Positions 37,272 to 45,148 of a DNA stretch of 64,000 bases are shown here, one piece after another (positions within the stretch are counted from its first letter, which is position 1; the number at the start of each line of letters is the position of its first letter). The position numbers and the translations under genes were made by a program. Below the pieces are notes generated by a model that saw only the letters and a list, made by a program, of their open reading frames with translations, was not told the origin of the DNA and searched no databases. This DNA comes from JAEMQF01 sp963775015 (lineage in GTDB: Bacteria; Pseudomonadota; Gammaproteobacteria; Burkholderiales; Burkholderiaceae_C): positions 178,643 through 242,642 of the forward strand of contig CAVZHI010000011.1 in the NCBI GenBank assembly GCA_963775015.1, given 5' to 3'.

Positions 37272-38591
37272 ATGTTGCTCGAGTTCCGAGTCCGCAACTT
37301 CCGTTCGATCCGCGACGAGCAGGCGCTGAGCCTCGTGGCAGCGCCGTCCGACAAGGAACTGGCCCCCACGCACTTGGCGCCCACCGGCCTGAAGGCACTG
37401 CCACATGCGGTTCGCTCGGCCGTGGTCTACGGGCCCAACGCGAGCGGCAAGAGCACGCTGCTCTCCGCGCTGAACTACCTGCGCGCGATGGTGGCGGAGT
37501 CCGCCACCGTGGTGCAGCCGGGGCAGACCTACAACGTGCAGCCATTCCGCCTGGATTCGCGCACGGTGGACCAGCCCACCGAGTTCGAGATCAGCTTTCT
37601 GGTGGACGGCGTGCGCCACCAGTACAGCTTTGCCATGACGGCACGGCGCATCGTCAGCGAGCAGCTGATGGTGTGGCGCACCAGCAAGCCGACGCAGTGG
37701 TTCAGCCGGCGGCTGGACGAGAGTGGTGAGGGCTACGACTACGAGTTCAGTGCCTATCTCACGGGCCCGCGCAAGCTGTGGCAGGAGAGCACGCGCGCGA
37801 ACGCCCTGTTCCTGTCGACCGCATCGCAGCTGAACAGCGAACTGCTGGGGCCGGTCTTCCGATGGCTGGTGCAGGGCATCGTGGCGCTGCCGGCCGGTGC
37901 CATCGTCGACCATGCGTTCACGACGGCCCTGCTGGACAGCGCCGAGGGTCGCACTGCGATCCGCGACTTCCTCGCCACCGCCGACATTTCGATCGCCGAT
38001 GTGCAGGCCGTGCCGCGCAAGGGGCTGCGAGGCCAGTTCCTGTTCCAGCCCGGTGGCGTGGCGCAGGCGCGGCAGGAGGAAGGCGAGTTCCTGTTCCCTG
38101 TCTTCGAGCACCGCACCGCGCACGGCGTGGCGAAGTTCGAACTGCACGAGGAATCGGAAGGAACCCAGCGGCTCTTCAGCCTGGCTGCGCCCGTGCTCGA
38201 TGTGCTGAAGCACGGCCGCGTGCTGGTTGTCGACGAGCTCGATCGCAGCCTGCACACCCTGCTGGTGCGCCGTCTGATCGGCATGTTCCATGACCCGGCG
38301 CTGAACCCGGCTGGCGCCCAGCTGATCTTCAGCACGCACGACACGTCGCTGCTCGACCACACGCTGTTCCGTCGCGACCAGGTCTGGTTCACCGAGAAGG
38401 ACGAAAGCCAGGCGACGCGCCTGTATCCGCTCAGTGACTTCAGCCCGCGCAAGCACGAGGCCTGGGAGCGCGGCTATCTGATGGGCCGATACGGCGCAGT
38501 GCCGATGTTCCGCGAACTTCCGGACTCGGCGGCCTCGGTGACGGCACCGCACGCACCTGCGCAGGTGGCAGGCTCGACGGTCGCCGCCTGA
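37272..38591 (+). CDS. AAA-type ATPase of an AbiL/RloA-like defence pair
   Basis: 439 residues. An AAA15/21-type ATPase: opening MLLEFRVRNFRSIRDEQALS, Walker A GPNASGKST (54-62), an extended middle insertion, an ABC-signature-like EESEGTQRLFSL, Walker B RVLVVDELDRSLH and a sensor STHDTSLLD. This is the AbiLi/RloA layout, related to the ATPases of PARIS and OLD systems. It precedes the RloB gene by 14 bases, so the two form an operon. The upstream region (37171-37271) is AT-rich with TACAAT and TATACG words suitable for a promoter, and GAGGAG lies before the ATG. The defence role is inferred from the pair. Confidence 0.83.
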   Translation: MLLEFRVRNFRSIRDEQALSLVAAPSDKELAPTHLAPTGLKALPHAVRSAVVYGPNASGKSTLLSALNYLRAMVAESATVVQPGQTYNVQPFRLDSRTVDQPTEFEISFLVDGVRHQYSFAMTARRIVSEQLMVWRTSKPTQWFSRRLDESGEGYDYEFSAYLTGPRKLWQESTRANALFLSTASQLNSELLGPVFRWLVQGIVALPAGAIVDHAFTTALLDSAEGRTAIRDFLATADISIADVQAVPRKGLRGQFLFQPGGVAQARQEEGEFLFPVFEHRTAHGVAKFELHEESEGTQRLFSLAAPVLDVLKHGRVLVVDELDRSLHTLLVRRLIGMFHDPALNPAGAQLIFSTHDTSLLDHTLFRRDQVWFTEKDESQATRLYPLSDFSPRKHEAWERGYLMGRYGAVPMFRELPDSAASVTAPHAPAQVAGSTVAA

Positions 38592-38605
38592 GAGCCCCGC
38601 TCGCG

Positions 38606-39295
38606 ATGGGCAAGGACGATCAACCCAAGCACCGGCAGGCCGCGCGGGAGCTGCGTCGCCGCGCCGCGCAGCGGCAGCCGGCGGATCGGTTGCTGATCGT
38701 CTGCGAGGGAGCGAAGACCGAGCCGTTGTATCTGGGCGAGATCCGGCAGGCGCTGCGGCTGCCGACGGCAAACGTGCAGGTGCAGCCAGCAGCCTACGGC
38801 ACGGAGCCGCTGCGCGTCGTCAACTATGCGGAGGACTTGTTCCTGCGCGGTGAACGCGCCCTGGGCATCGCTCCCCGCTGCTTCGATCGGGTCATCGCGG
38901 TGTTCGACCGCGACGAGCACCGCACCTACCACGCGGCGCTCGAGAAGGCGGCGGCCCTGGACCGGCACATGACCAACGACGAAAAGGCGAGGGTGCCTTT
39001 CGATACGGTCGTGTCGGTGCCGTGCTTCGAGCTTTGGTTGCTGCTGCACTTCGAAGACGTGCTCGCGCCGCTGCATCGCGACGAGTCGTTGCAGCGGCTG
39101 CAAGTGCACCTCCCTGGGTATGCCAAGGGGCAAAGCGGACATTGGGCAGCCACGCAGGACAGGCTCGACGCTGCGACGGCGCGCGCGTCGGCACTGGCCG
39201 CCGCTGGCCACAACGCGCACGACGGACAGGCGCCATTCACGGACATGCACTCGTTGATCGATCGGCTGCTGCACCTGAAGGAACAGGCGCCATGA
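38606..39295 (+). CDS. RloB-like protein (AbiLii), probable TOPRIM-like nuclease
   Basis: 229 residues. The core LLIVCEGAKTEPLYLGEI (about 29-46) is the RloB signature, and FDRVIAVFDRDEH (the DxD-like element) and VPCFELWLLLHFED follow in the expected order. RloB proteins resemble TOPRIM-type nucleases and act with the preceding ATPase in abortive-infection systems such as AbiL. The basic N-terminus and a KEQAP end frame the domain. Its stop overlaps the start of a truncated Fic gene (ATGA at 39292). Confidence 0.83.
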   Translation: MGKDDQPKHRQAARELRRRAAQRQPADRLLIVCEGAKTEPLYLGEIRQALRLPTANVQVQPAAYGTEPLRVVNYAEDLFLRGERALGIAPRCFDRVIAVFDRDEHRTYHAALEKAAALDRHMTNDEKARVPFDTVVSVPCFELWLLLHFEDVLAPLHRDESLQRLQVHLPGYAKGQSGHWAATQDRLDAATARASALAAAGHNAHDGQAPFTDMHSLIDRLLHLKEQAP

Positions 39296-39552
39296 GTCCG
39301 CAAGTCCTGGCCGATGAATCCCTGACGCTCTTCGAGCGTTTCCTGCATGACGTGCCCGAACCGACGTCACTTCTGGTCAAGGCGGCACCGGCGCAAGTGC
39401 AGTTCGAGACCACCCACCCGTTCCTCGACGGCAACGGCCGCATGGGCCGTTTGCTGATCGCGCAGCAACTTGCGGTCGCCGGGCTGATGCGTGAGCCGTT
39501 GCTGTACCTGAGCCTGCGGCCTTCCCTCGCTGCCAGATTCGGCATGCAATAG
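39292..39552 (+). pseudogene. truncated Fic domain gene, coupled to rloB
   Basis: 86 residues. A short Fic core with LFERFLHDVPEPTS, HPFLDGNGRMGRL (complete active-site motif with the catalytic His) and LMREPLLYLSL, but without the N-terminal half, the inhibitory helix and the C-terminal HTH. It is closely similar in protein and DNA to the intact Fic gene at 40872-42050 over about 200 bases (39316-39517 versus about 41416-41619). Both flanks change abruptly. It starts with ATG overlapping the rloB stop. It is most simply a recombination fragment, but a small expressed protein cannot be excluded. Confidence 0.65.
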
Positions 39553-39597
39553 TCAGAGGGGACGAGAACTTTCCACCAAGAACCACGAGGAGATGAG

Positions 39598-40410
39598 ATG
39601 ACCGAACACGCAGGCAGCCTCGGGATTTTGCGCAGTCTCGAATCCAACGACTTCGTGCTCGTTGTCGGTGTGCTGGCTCTCGCTTGGCTGCTTGCATCGG
39701 CGGTGCGCTGGGTACTTCGCCGCATCGCCGAGCGGGCGCTCATGCGGCTGCGGCTGCCCATCCTGCGCGTGATTCCCATACTGCGGTTTGGCGTCGGCAT
39801 CGGGGCGTTGGCGGTGATCGTGCCAATCCTGATCGAGCCGACGTTCCAGAACGTCGTGGCGATCGTCGCCAGCGTGAGCCTGGCGCTCGCCTTCGTGCTC
39901 AAGGATTACGCCAGCAGCCTGGCGGCCGGCGTGGTGACGATCCTGGAAGGACCTTACCAGCCCGGGGACTGGATCAAGCTGGGCGATACCTACGGCGAGG
40001 TCAAGCTGATCGGCGTGCGCGCCGTGCATGTGGTGACCGCCGACGACAACGAGGTCATCATTCCGCATTCGCGGCTGTGGTCGTCGAGCATTTCGAATGC
40101 CACCAGCGGTAGCCATAGCGTGCTGTGCGTTGCCGACTTCTATCTGCACCCCGACCACGATGGCGAAGCGGCCGCCGCCTGCCTGGCCGAGATCGGCAGC
40201 ACCAGCACCTACCGAATGCCCGAGAGCAAGGTCAGCGTCGTCGTGCGCGAGAAGCCCTGGGGCACGCACTACAAGCTGAAGGCCTACGTGAAGGAGAGCC
40301 GCGAGCAGTTTGCGTTCGTGACCGATCTCACCCTGCGCGGCAAGAAGGCGCTGCTGGCGATGAACCTGCGCTTTGCGCAGGCGCCGTATGCCGAGTTGGG
40401 CGGGCACTGA
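39598..40410 (+). CDS. MscS-family mechanosensitive channel
   Basis: 270 residues. Membrane helices at about 20-37, 55-80 and 85-105, the last being the pore-type helix with Gly/Ala-rich SLALAFVLKDYASSLAAGVV, followed by the MscS beta domain (PYQPGDWIKLGDTYGEVKLIGVRAV) and NEVIIPHSRLWSS. Minimal-length MscS (E. coli MscS has 286). It would release solutes on membrane tension. MscS-like genes are found in some defence islands, but a link to the neighbouring ATPase pair is only positional. Confidence 0.88.
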   Translation: MTEHAGSLGILRSLESNDFVLVVGVLALAWLLASAVRWVLRRIAERALMRLRLPILRVIPILRFGVGIGALAVIVPILIEPTFQNVVAIVASVSLALAFVLKDYASSLAAGVVTILEGPYQPGDWIKLGDTYGEVKLIGVRAVHVVTADDNEVIIPHSRLWSSSISNATSGSHSVLCVADFYLHPDHDGEAAAACLAEIGSTSTYRMPESKVSVVVREKPWGTHYKLKAYVKESREQFAFVTDLTLRGKKALLAMNLRFAQAPYAELGGH

Positions 40411-40449
40411 CTGCGCATCTGTGCTGGCGGGCAAGCGGAGACAGAGTTC

Positions 40450-40524
40450 GCCCAGTGCAGCCCGATCAGATATAACAGCCCTGCGCGGCTGATCAAGGAG
40501 CATTTCGGCGATGCGGTACGCTGA
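40450..40524 (+). pseudogene. 3' remnant of a DUF6933-like gene
   Basis: Reads CSPIRYNSPARLIKEHFGDA then a TGA stop, matching the end of the intact gene at 36685-37170 (CSPIKYNSPARLIREIF). At DNA level the similarity spans about 37108-37165 versus 40456-40513. It is a leftover of a second copy, between the MscS gene and the right island end. Confidence 0.6.
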
Positions 40525-40601
40525 TCAACTGCACCGAGAGTGCGTCGCGCGCGAGTCGGCTCACGACATCGCACGCTGCCCATTCAGACCCCTCGCGTCA
40601 T

Positions 40602-40621
40602 GGGTAGCTAGATGGGTAGCC
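40602..40621 (+). repeat. 12-bp-period GGGTAGC(T/C) repeats, right island end
   Basis: GGGTAGCT at 40602 and GGGTAGCC at 40614: the same word, orientation and 12-bp period as at 32998-33029. It lies 72 bp inside the right repeat. Probable arm-type recombinase sites. Confidence 0.5.
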
Positions 40622-40693
40622 AGGCAACGAGAACGCAGACTTATGCATCGCAACCTATTGATTCTCAAAGAGTTCCTCGCGATGCATCTTCAA

Positions 40694-40720
40694 TACGACA
40701 TTGTTCTGATGTAGGGTTTC
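40694..40720 (+). repeat. right attachment site (attR)
   Basis: Exact 27-base copy of 32859-32885. It includes the rng-derived YDIVLM codons and stop, here with no rng gene in front. The following bases (40721 on) resemble the sequence that should have followed rng before integration. The gap 40525-40871 otherwise holds no gene. Confidence 0.85.
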
Positions 40721-40829
40721 AGGGCGCCTCCCGCGGGCTGCGGGCCGCCTCGGGCCAAAGCAGGTCAGCGTCGGCGCCGGATGCGCTTCATGTTTCGAGC
40801 CGACCTACTGTTTTACGCAGATGGTTTAA

Positions 40830-40858
40830 CCTAAAATAGCGTCTGCCGCTAGTTTAGG
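40830..40858. promoter_or_regulatory. 29-bp palindromic operator before the Fic gene
   Basis: 12-bp arms CCTAAAATAGCG and CGCTAGTTTAGG around TCTGC, one mismatch, ending 13 bases before the Fic ATG. The size and position fit autoregulation by the Fic protein's own C-terminal HTH domain. Confidence 0.6.
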
Positions 40859-40871
40859 CGTCCATCTCCCA

Positions 40872-42050
40872 ATGAAACGCTCGCTGCAGGGCCGATACGT
40901 CAAGATTGCCACCGCCGGAGAGTCGTTCAAGGCCTTCGTCCCGGCGCCTTTGCCGCCGCGCCCGGCGATCGAGTGGTCGCCGGCACTGCGCGGTCGTTTC
41001 GACGCTGCGCTGCTCGCCCTGGGACGGCTCGACGCGGTCACCGACCTGCTGCCCAACGCGGCGCTGCTCCTGTACAGCTTCGTGCGCAAGGAGGCGGTGC
41101 TGTCGTCGATGATCGAAGGAACGCAGTCTTCGCTCGCTGACCTGATGCTGTTCGAACTGGACGAACAGCCGGGCGTGCCGATGGAAGACGCGCGCGAGGT
41201 GAGTCGCTACGTCGCGGCGCTCGAGCACGGACTGAAGCGGGTGCGTGGGGGCTTCCCGCTGTCGCTGCGGCTGATCCGTGAGGTGCACGAGGTGTTGATG
41301 GGCAGCGAGGGGCGCGGTGCCAAGCTCACCCCCGGCGAGTTTCGGTCGAGCCAAGTGTGGATCGGCGGCACGCGCCCGGGCAACGCGGTGTTCGTGCCGC
41401 CGCCGGTCAATGAGCTTGATGAGTGCCTGAAGCTCTTCGAGCGCTTCCTGCATGACGTCCCCGAGCCGACGTCGCCGCTGGTCAAGGCGGCGCTGGCGCA
41501 TGTGCAGTTCGAGACCATCCACCCCTTCCTCGATGGCAACGGTCGCGTGGGCCGCCTGCTCATTGCGCTGCAACTCGCGGTCGATGGCCTGATGCGCGAA
41601 CCGATGCTGTACCTGAGCCTGCACTTCAAGGAACACCGGCAGACCTACTACGAGCTGCTGAATGCGGTGCGCCTGTCGGGCGATTGGGAAGCCTGGCTGG
41701 AGTTCTTCGCCGATGCCGTGGTGGCAAGCGCCACGCAGGCTGCCACGTCGGCCAAACGACTGCTGGAACTGGCCTCGGCCGACAGCCACCGCATCGCGGG
41801 TCTCGGCCGCGCTACAGCATCGGCAGCGGCGATTCACCGGGCCCTGCAGCGGCAACCCATCGCCACGGCCGCATCCTTGGTTGCCGCCACCGGCCTCACA
41901 CCGGCCACGGTGAACAAGGCACTGGCGCACCTGGAGCGCATCGGCATGGTCGTCGAACTCACGCGCAAGCAGCGCGGCCGCGTGTTCAGCTACGCGCGGT
42001 ATGGCGAGATCTTGAACGAAGGAATGGGCTTGCCGCGCAGGGGGCGGTGA
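40872..42050 (+). CDS. Fic-HTH protein (class II Fic with winged helix)
   Basis: 392 residues. N-terminal inhibitory helix with SSMIEG (78-83), the class II S/TxxxE(G/N) motif. The Fic core has HPFLDGNGRVGR (217-228) with catalytic His217. The C-terminal domain (about 315-390) has a helix-turn-helix (ATAASLVAATGLTPATVNK, LERIGMVVEL) that probably binds DNA. Such proteins AMPylate a target, are silenced by their own helix, and often repress their own gene. A palindromic operator precedes it. It lies 150 bases outside the right island end; the truncated Fic gene inside the island is its close relative. Confidence 0.9.
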   Translation: MKRSLQGRYVKIATAGESFKAFVPAPLPPRPAIEWSPALRGRFDAALLALGRLDAVTDLLPNAALLLYSFVRKEAVLSSMIEGTQSSLADLMLFELDEQPGVPMEDAREVSRYVAALEHGLKRVRGGFPLSLRLIREVHEVLMGSEGRGAKLTPGEFRSSQVWIGGTRPGNAVFVPPPVNELDECLKLFERFLHDVPEPTSPLVKAALAHVQFETIHPFLDGNGRVGRLLIALQLAVDGLMREPMLYLSLHFKEHRQTYYELLNAVRLSGDWEAWLEFFADAVVASATQAATSAKRLLELASADSHRIAGLGRATASAAAIHRALQRQPIATAASLVAATGLTPATVNKALAHLERIGMVVELTRKQRGRVFSYARYGEILNEGMGLPRRGR

Positions 42051-42208
42051 GCCAGTTCTGCGGTTGGCAACATAGGCCCGACTCAGCCTGCCAGGACCTC
42101 TTCTCAACCGCTATGCTGTGGCAAACGTCCAGGAGTTTTCAAGTGCACGACGACCGATTGGAGCGACCAGTGGTATTGGGGGCGCTCGCCCAGCGTAAGA
42201 CCACGCTG

Positions 42209-42361
42209 ATGGCCCGAGACGGGCGGGTGCATCGCAACCCGTTGATCCACAAAGTCGGTCGGGCTGTCGCGCTCAGTTTGTGCCTCTTCGTGTGCGCCAC
42301 GCACGCGCAAGACAACAACGTCCTGCGCCTCATCGACAAAGCCGGCCTGAAGTTCGATTGA
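42209..42361 (+). CDS. possible small exported peptide (uncertain)
   Basis: 50 residues: a basic start, a hydrophobic stretch (VALSLCLFVCATHA) like a signal peptide, then about 15 residues (NNVLRLIDKAGLKFD). Codon use is normal, but there is no ribosome site or family. It could be the 5' end of a broken gene. The rest of the 42051-42377 gap shows no gene. Confidence 0.25.
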   Translation: MARDGRVHRNPLIHKVGRAVALSLCLFVCATHAQDNNVLRLIDKAGLKFD

Positions 42362-42377
42362 TCCCCAACCGACCCCC

Positions 42378-43701
42378 ATGCAACGCCCGAACATCATCTT
42401 CATCGTCGCCGACGACCTCGGCCACGCCGACCTCGGCTGCTACGGCGGGCGCAACGCCGACTTCGGCGCCGTCTCGCCGAACCTGGACAAGCTCGCCGCC
42501 AACGGCCTGCGCTTCACCGAGGGCTACGCCAACTCGTCCGTGTGCTCGCCGACGCGTTTTGCGCTGATGACGATGCGCTACCAGTACCGGCTGCGCGGCG
42601 CGCTCGAAGAGCCGATCAACAGCCGATCCCGCGGCGACCCGCGCCTGGGCCTGCCTGCGGACCTGCCGACGCTGCCCTCGCTCTTGCGCGACGCCGGCTA
42701 CGCGACGGCGCTGATCGGCAAATGGCACCTCGGCTACCCGCCCGACTTCGGCCCGCTGCGCTCGGGTTACGACGAGTACTGCGGCATCATGGCCGGCGGC
42801 GTCGACTACTTCACTCACGCGTCGTCGCGCGGCGATCATGACCTCTACCTCGGCGACGAGCAGCACCACGAGGCGGGTTACCTGACCGACCTGCTGTCGC
42901 GCCGCGCCGTCGACCATGTGCGCAAGAGCGCCGCCGCGTGCGCGAAAGGGCACGCCGTTTTTCCTCAGCCTGCACTACACCGCGCCGCACTGGCCGTGGG
43001 AGACGCGCGACGACGAGGCGCTCGCGCGCAGCCTGCCGAATCTGCTGCACCTGGAAGGCGGCAACGTGCAGACCTACCAACGCATGATCCACCACATGGA
43101 CGAAGGCATCGGCGATGTGATGCAGGCGTTGCGCGCCGAGGGTCTGCTCGAGGACACCCTGGTCGTGTTCACGAGCGACAACGGCGGCGAGCGCTTCTCC
43201 GACAACTGGCCGCTCGTCGGCGGCAAGATGGACCTCACCGAAGGCGGAATCCGCGTGCCGTGGATCGCGCACTGGCCGCGGGTCATCGCGCCGGGGCGCA
43301 GCACCGCGCAGCACTGCATGACGATGGACTGGTCGGCGACGCTGCTCGAAGCCGGTGGCGCTGCTCCGGCGGCGTCGCACCCGATCGACGGCGTGTCGAT
43401 CCTGCCGGTGCTGCGCGACCCGACGCAGCGCACCCCGCGCGACATGTACTGGCGCATGAAGCACCGCAATCAGCGCGCGCATCGCGCCGGGCGCTGGAAA
43501 TACCTCCAGGTCGACGAGCACGAGTACCTGTTCGACATCGAAGCCGACGCGCGCGAACGCGCCAATCTGGCGCAACGCGAAGCGGCGCGTTTTGCGCGAA
43601 TGCGCGAGCAGTGGCTGGCGTGGAATGAGACGATGCCGCCGATTCCTGACGACGCGAGCGTGACGCTCGCGTATACGGCGGCGCACATGCCGCAGCGGTA
43701 G
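42378..43701 (+). pseudogene. sulfatase-family protein, one frame break
   Basis: An arylsulfatase-type enzyme (formylglycine-dependent). MQRPNIIFIVADDLGHADLG binds the metal (Asp-Asp pair), CSPTR is the formylglycine motif CxPxR, and GKWHLG and later FTSDNGGE and WIAHWPRV complete it. One extra base near 42945 (after KSAAA, before FFLSLHYTAPHWPW) breaks the frame. Joined, it has about 440 residues. No signal peptide is visible, so a cytoplasmic or unusual location is possible. Phosphonate-monoester or sulfate esters are both plausible substrates. Likely intact in the organism. Confidence 0.75.
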
Positions 43702-43764
43702 CTGGGGCTGGGCGGCCGCGGCGTCGTTGCTGGCGTTTCCCGGCGCGGACCACCGAACGCGAAA

Positions 43765-44808
43765 TCAGCGCGCCAGCCAGCGCTTGAGACCAAAGAACGG
43801 TGCCAACACCCAGGGGCACGTCGCGTACAGCAGCAGCCGCGCACGCAGTTGCAGCGCAACCTCGGTATCACGGGCGAACAGGGCGAGCTTGTCCGCCGCG
43901 GAGGGTGCGCTGAAGAGGCGTTGAATATGGCGTTCGCGCGCCAGGCGGTGCGTGAGTTCGGCGTGCACAGCGTCGAGTTGGCCCGCAGTGCGCGCGTCGG
44001 CGAGCAGCTGAGGGATTTCAACCAGGGCATGGCGATTGTTCTTCAGCAGGCGCTCGATCACCTCGCTCGCGTGCAAGGCGCGACGCCGCCGCGAAATGCC
44101 GCCGCGGCGGTATCGCACCAGCGGCTCGGCCAGCGTCAGCCCACCGCCGCTGACGATGGCGCGGAACACCATGAGCAGGTCTTCGGCGACCACCCCGGGC
44201 GGCAACGGACCGAAACGATCGAACAGCCGGCGCGTCCACGCCTGCGCGGCGCCCACGACATGCGGCGGTCGCGCCAGCCAGTCGGCGGCATCGCGGTAGC
44301 GCGACAGGTCGCTCGGCAGAATCGTGTCATGGATGTGGCCGTGTGCGTCGACGTCGATCAACGCCGAGGCAATCACGTCGAGCCTTCGGTCCGAGGCCAG
44401 CCAGGCGTGCACGATGCGCTCGCAGCGCTGCGGCAGCGACACGTCGTCGCCCGCGGTGACGAACAGCAATTCACCGTGCGACAGGCTCACGAGGCGGCTG
44501 AGATGCGCGCCGATCCCCAGGTTTTCCGGGTTTCGATTCAGGATCAGCGTGTGCGGTCCTGAGTAGCCCGCTACAGCCGCCTGTATCTCGGCCCATGTCG
44601 AGTCGCCCGAGGCGTCGTCGGAGATCACGATCTCCAGTGGCGAGTAGGTCTGGGCGAGGGCGCCTTCGATCGCTTCGCGAACCGTGTCCGGCTGGCGGTA
44701 AGCGATGAGCAGCATCGACACGAGCGGTCGCGCGGCGAGCGGTTGCGAGTCGCAGCCGGGAGAGTTCTGCATCGGTTCTGAATGATGCTCGGGATGGAAG
44801 AGCCTCAT
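43765..44808 (-). CDS. family 2 glycosyltransferase
   Basis: 347 residues. GT-A fold with VSMLLIAYRQPDTVREAI, EIVISDDASGDSTW and ELLFVTAGDDVSL (the DxD-like metal site), then EDLLMVFRAIV. A C-terminal helix-rich part is followed by a hydrophobic-basic end (LLYATCPWVLAPFFGLKRWL), suggesting membrane association. It probably adds a sugar to LPS or another surface polymer. It is divergent from the O-antigen-like cluster at 45.1 kb. The start at 44808 is chosen; ATG 44772 is possible. Confidence 0.8.
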   Translation of the reverse strand: MRLFHPEHHSEPMQNSPGCDSQPLAARPLVSMLLIAYRQPDTVREAIEGALAQTYSPLEIVISDDASGDSTWAEIQAAVAGYSGPHTLILNRNPENLGIGAHLSRLVSLSHGELLFVTAGDDVSLPQRCERIVHAWLASDRRLDVIASALIDVDAHGHIHDTILPSDLSRYRDAADWLARPPHVVGAAQAWTRRLFDRFGPLPPGVVAEDLLMVFRAIVSGGGLTLAEPLVRYRRGGISRRRRALHASEVIERLLKNNRHALVEIPQLLADARTAGQLDAVHAELTHRLARERHIQRLFSAPSAADKLALFARDTEVALQLRARLLLYATCPWVLAPFFGLKRWLAR

Positions 44809-44924
44809 AGTAGAAGACTTCCAGCGTCGTGATTGGACACTGGCCCTGTACCGCGTCGAATACCATCCATGAGCTGGCGGCAGCCTTCCGCCGGCCGCCG
44901 GTGATGCCTCAGGACACTCGCCCC

Positions 44925-45098
44925 ATGGCCGCAAAGAAGTCCGAACTCCAGTCATCCCTCTGGCAAAGCCGCGACGAGCTGCGCGGCGGCATGGACGCCA
45001 ACCAGTACAGGGGCTAGGTGCTCGTGCTGCTGTTCGCCAAGTACGTCAGCGACGCATACGCCGGCCAGCCCTTCGCGCCCCTCACCAGTGGAAAGAGC
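44925..45098 (+). pseudogene. HsdM N-terminal fragment with an in-frame stop
   Basis: ATG 44925 begins a typical HsdM opening (AAKKSELQSSLWQSRDELRGG, then a Met-Asp-Ala-Asn-Gln-Tyr run). A TAG stop at 45015 interrupts it, after which the same frame continues with VLVLLFAKYVSDAYAGQPFA, which is HsdM-like. It dies out by about 45098, just before the acyltransferase gene. HsdM is the DNA methylase of type I restriction systems. It is a dead remnant that marks a recombination joint. The rest of 44809-45148 shows no gene. Confidence 0.7.
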
Positions 45099-45148
45099 CA
45101 GCGTCCGACCGGCACACCTCGATCCGCACACCTGGTGGGCGCGTCGAC

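Noticed and set aside
40511..40714. A 67-residue frame ending with the RNase G-like tail YDIVLM
   Set aside because: The tail comes only from the attR copy of the rng end. The front is repeat-rich and has no family, so it is a by-product of integration.
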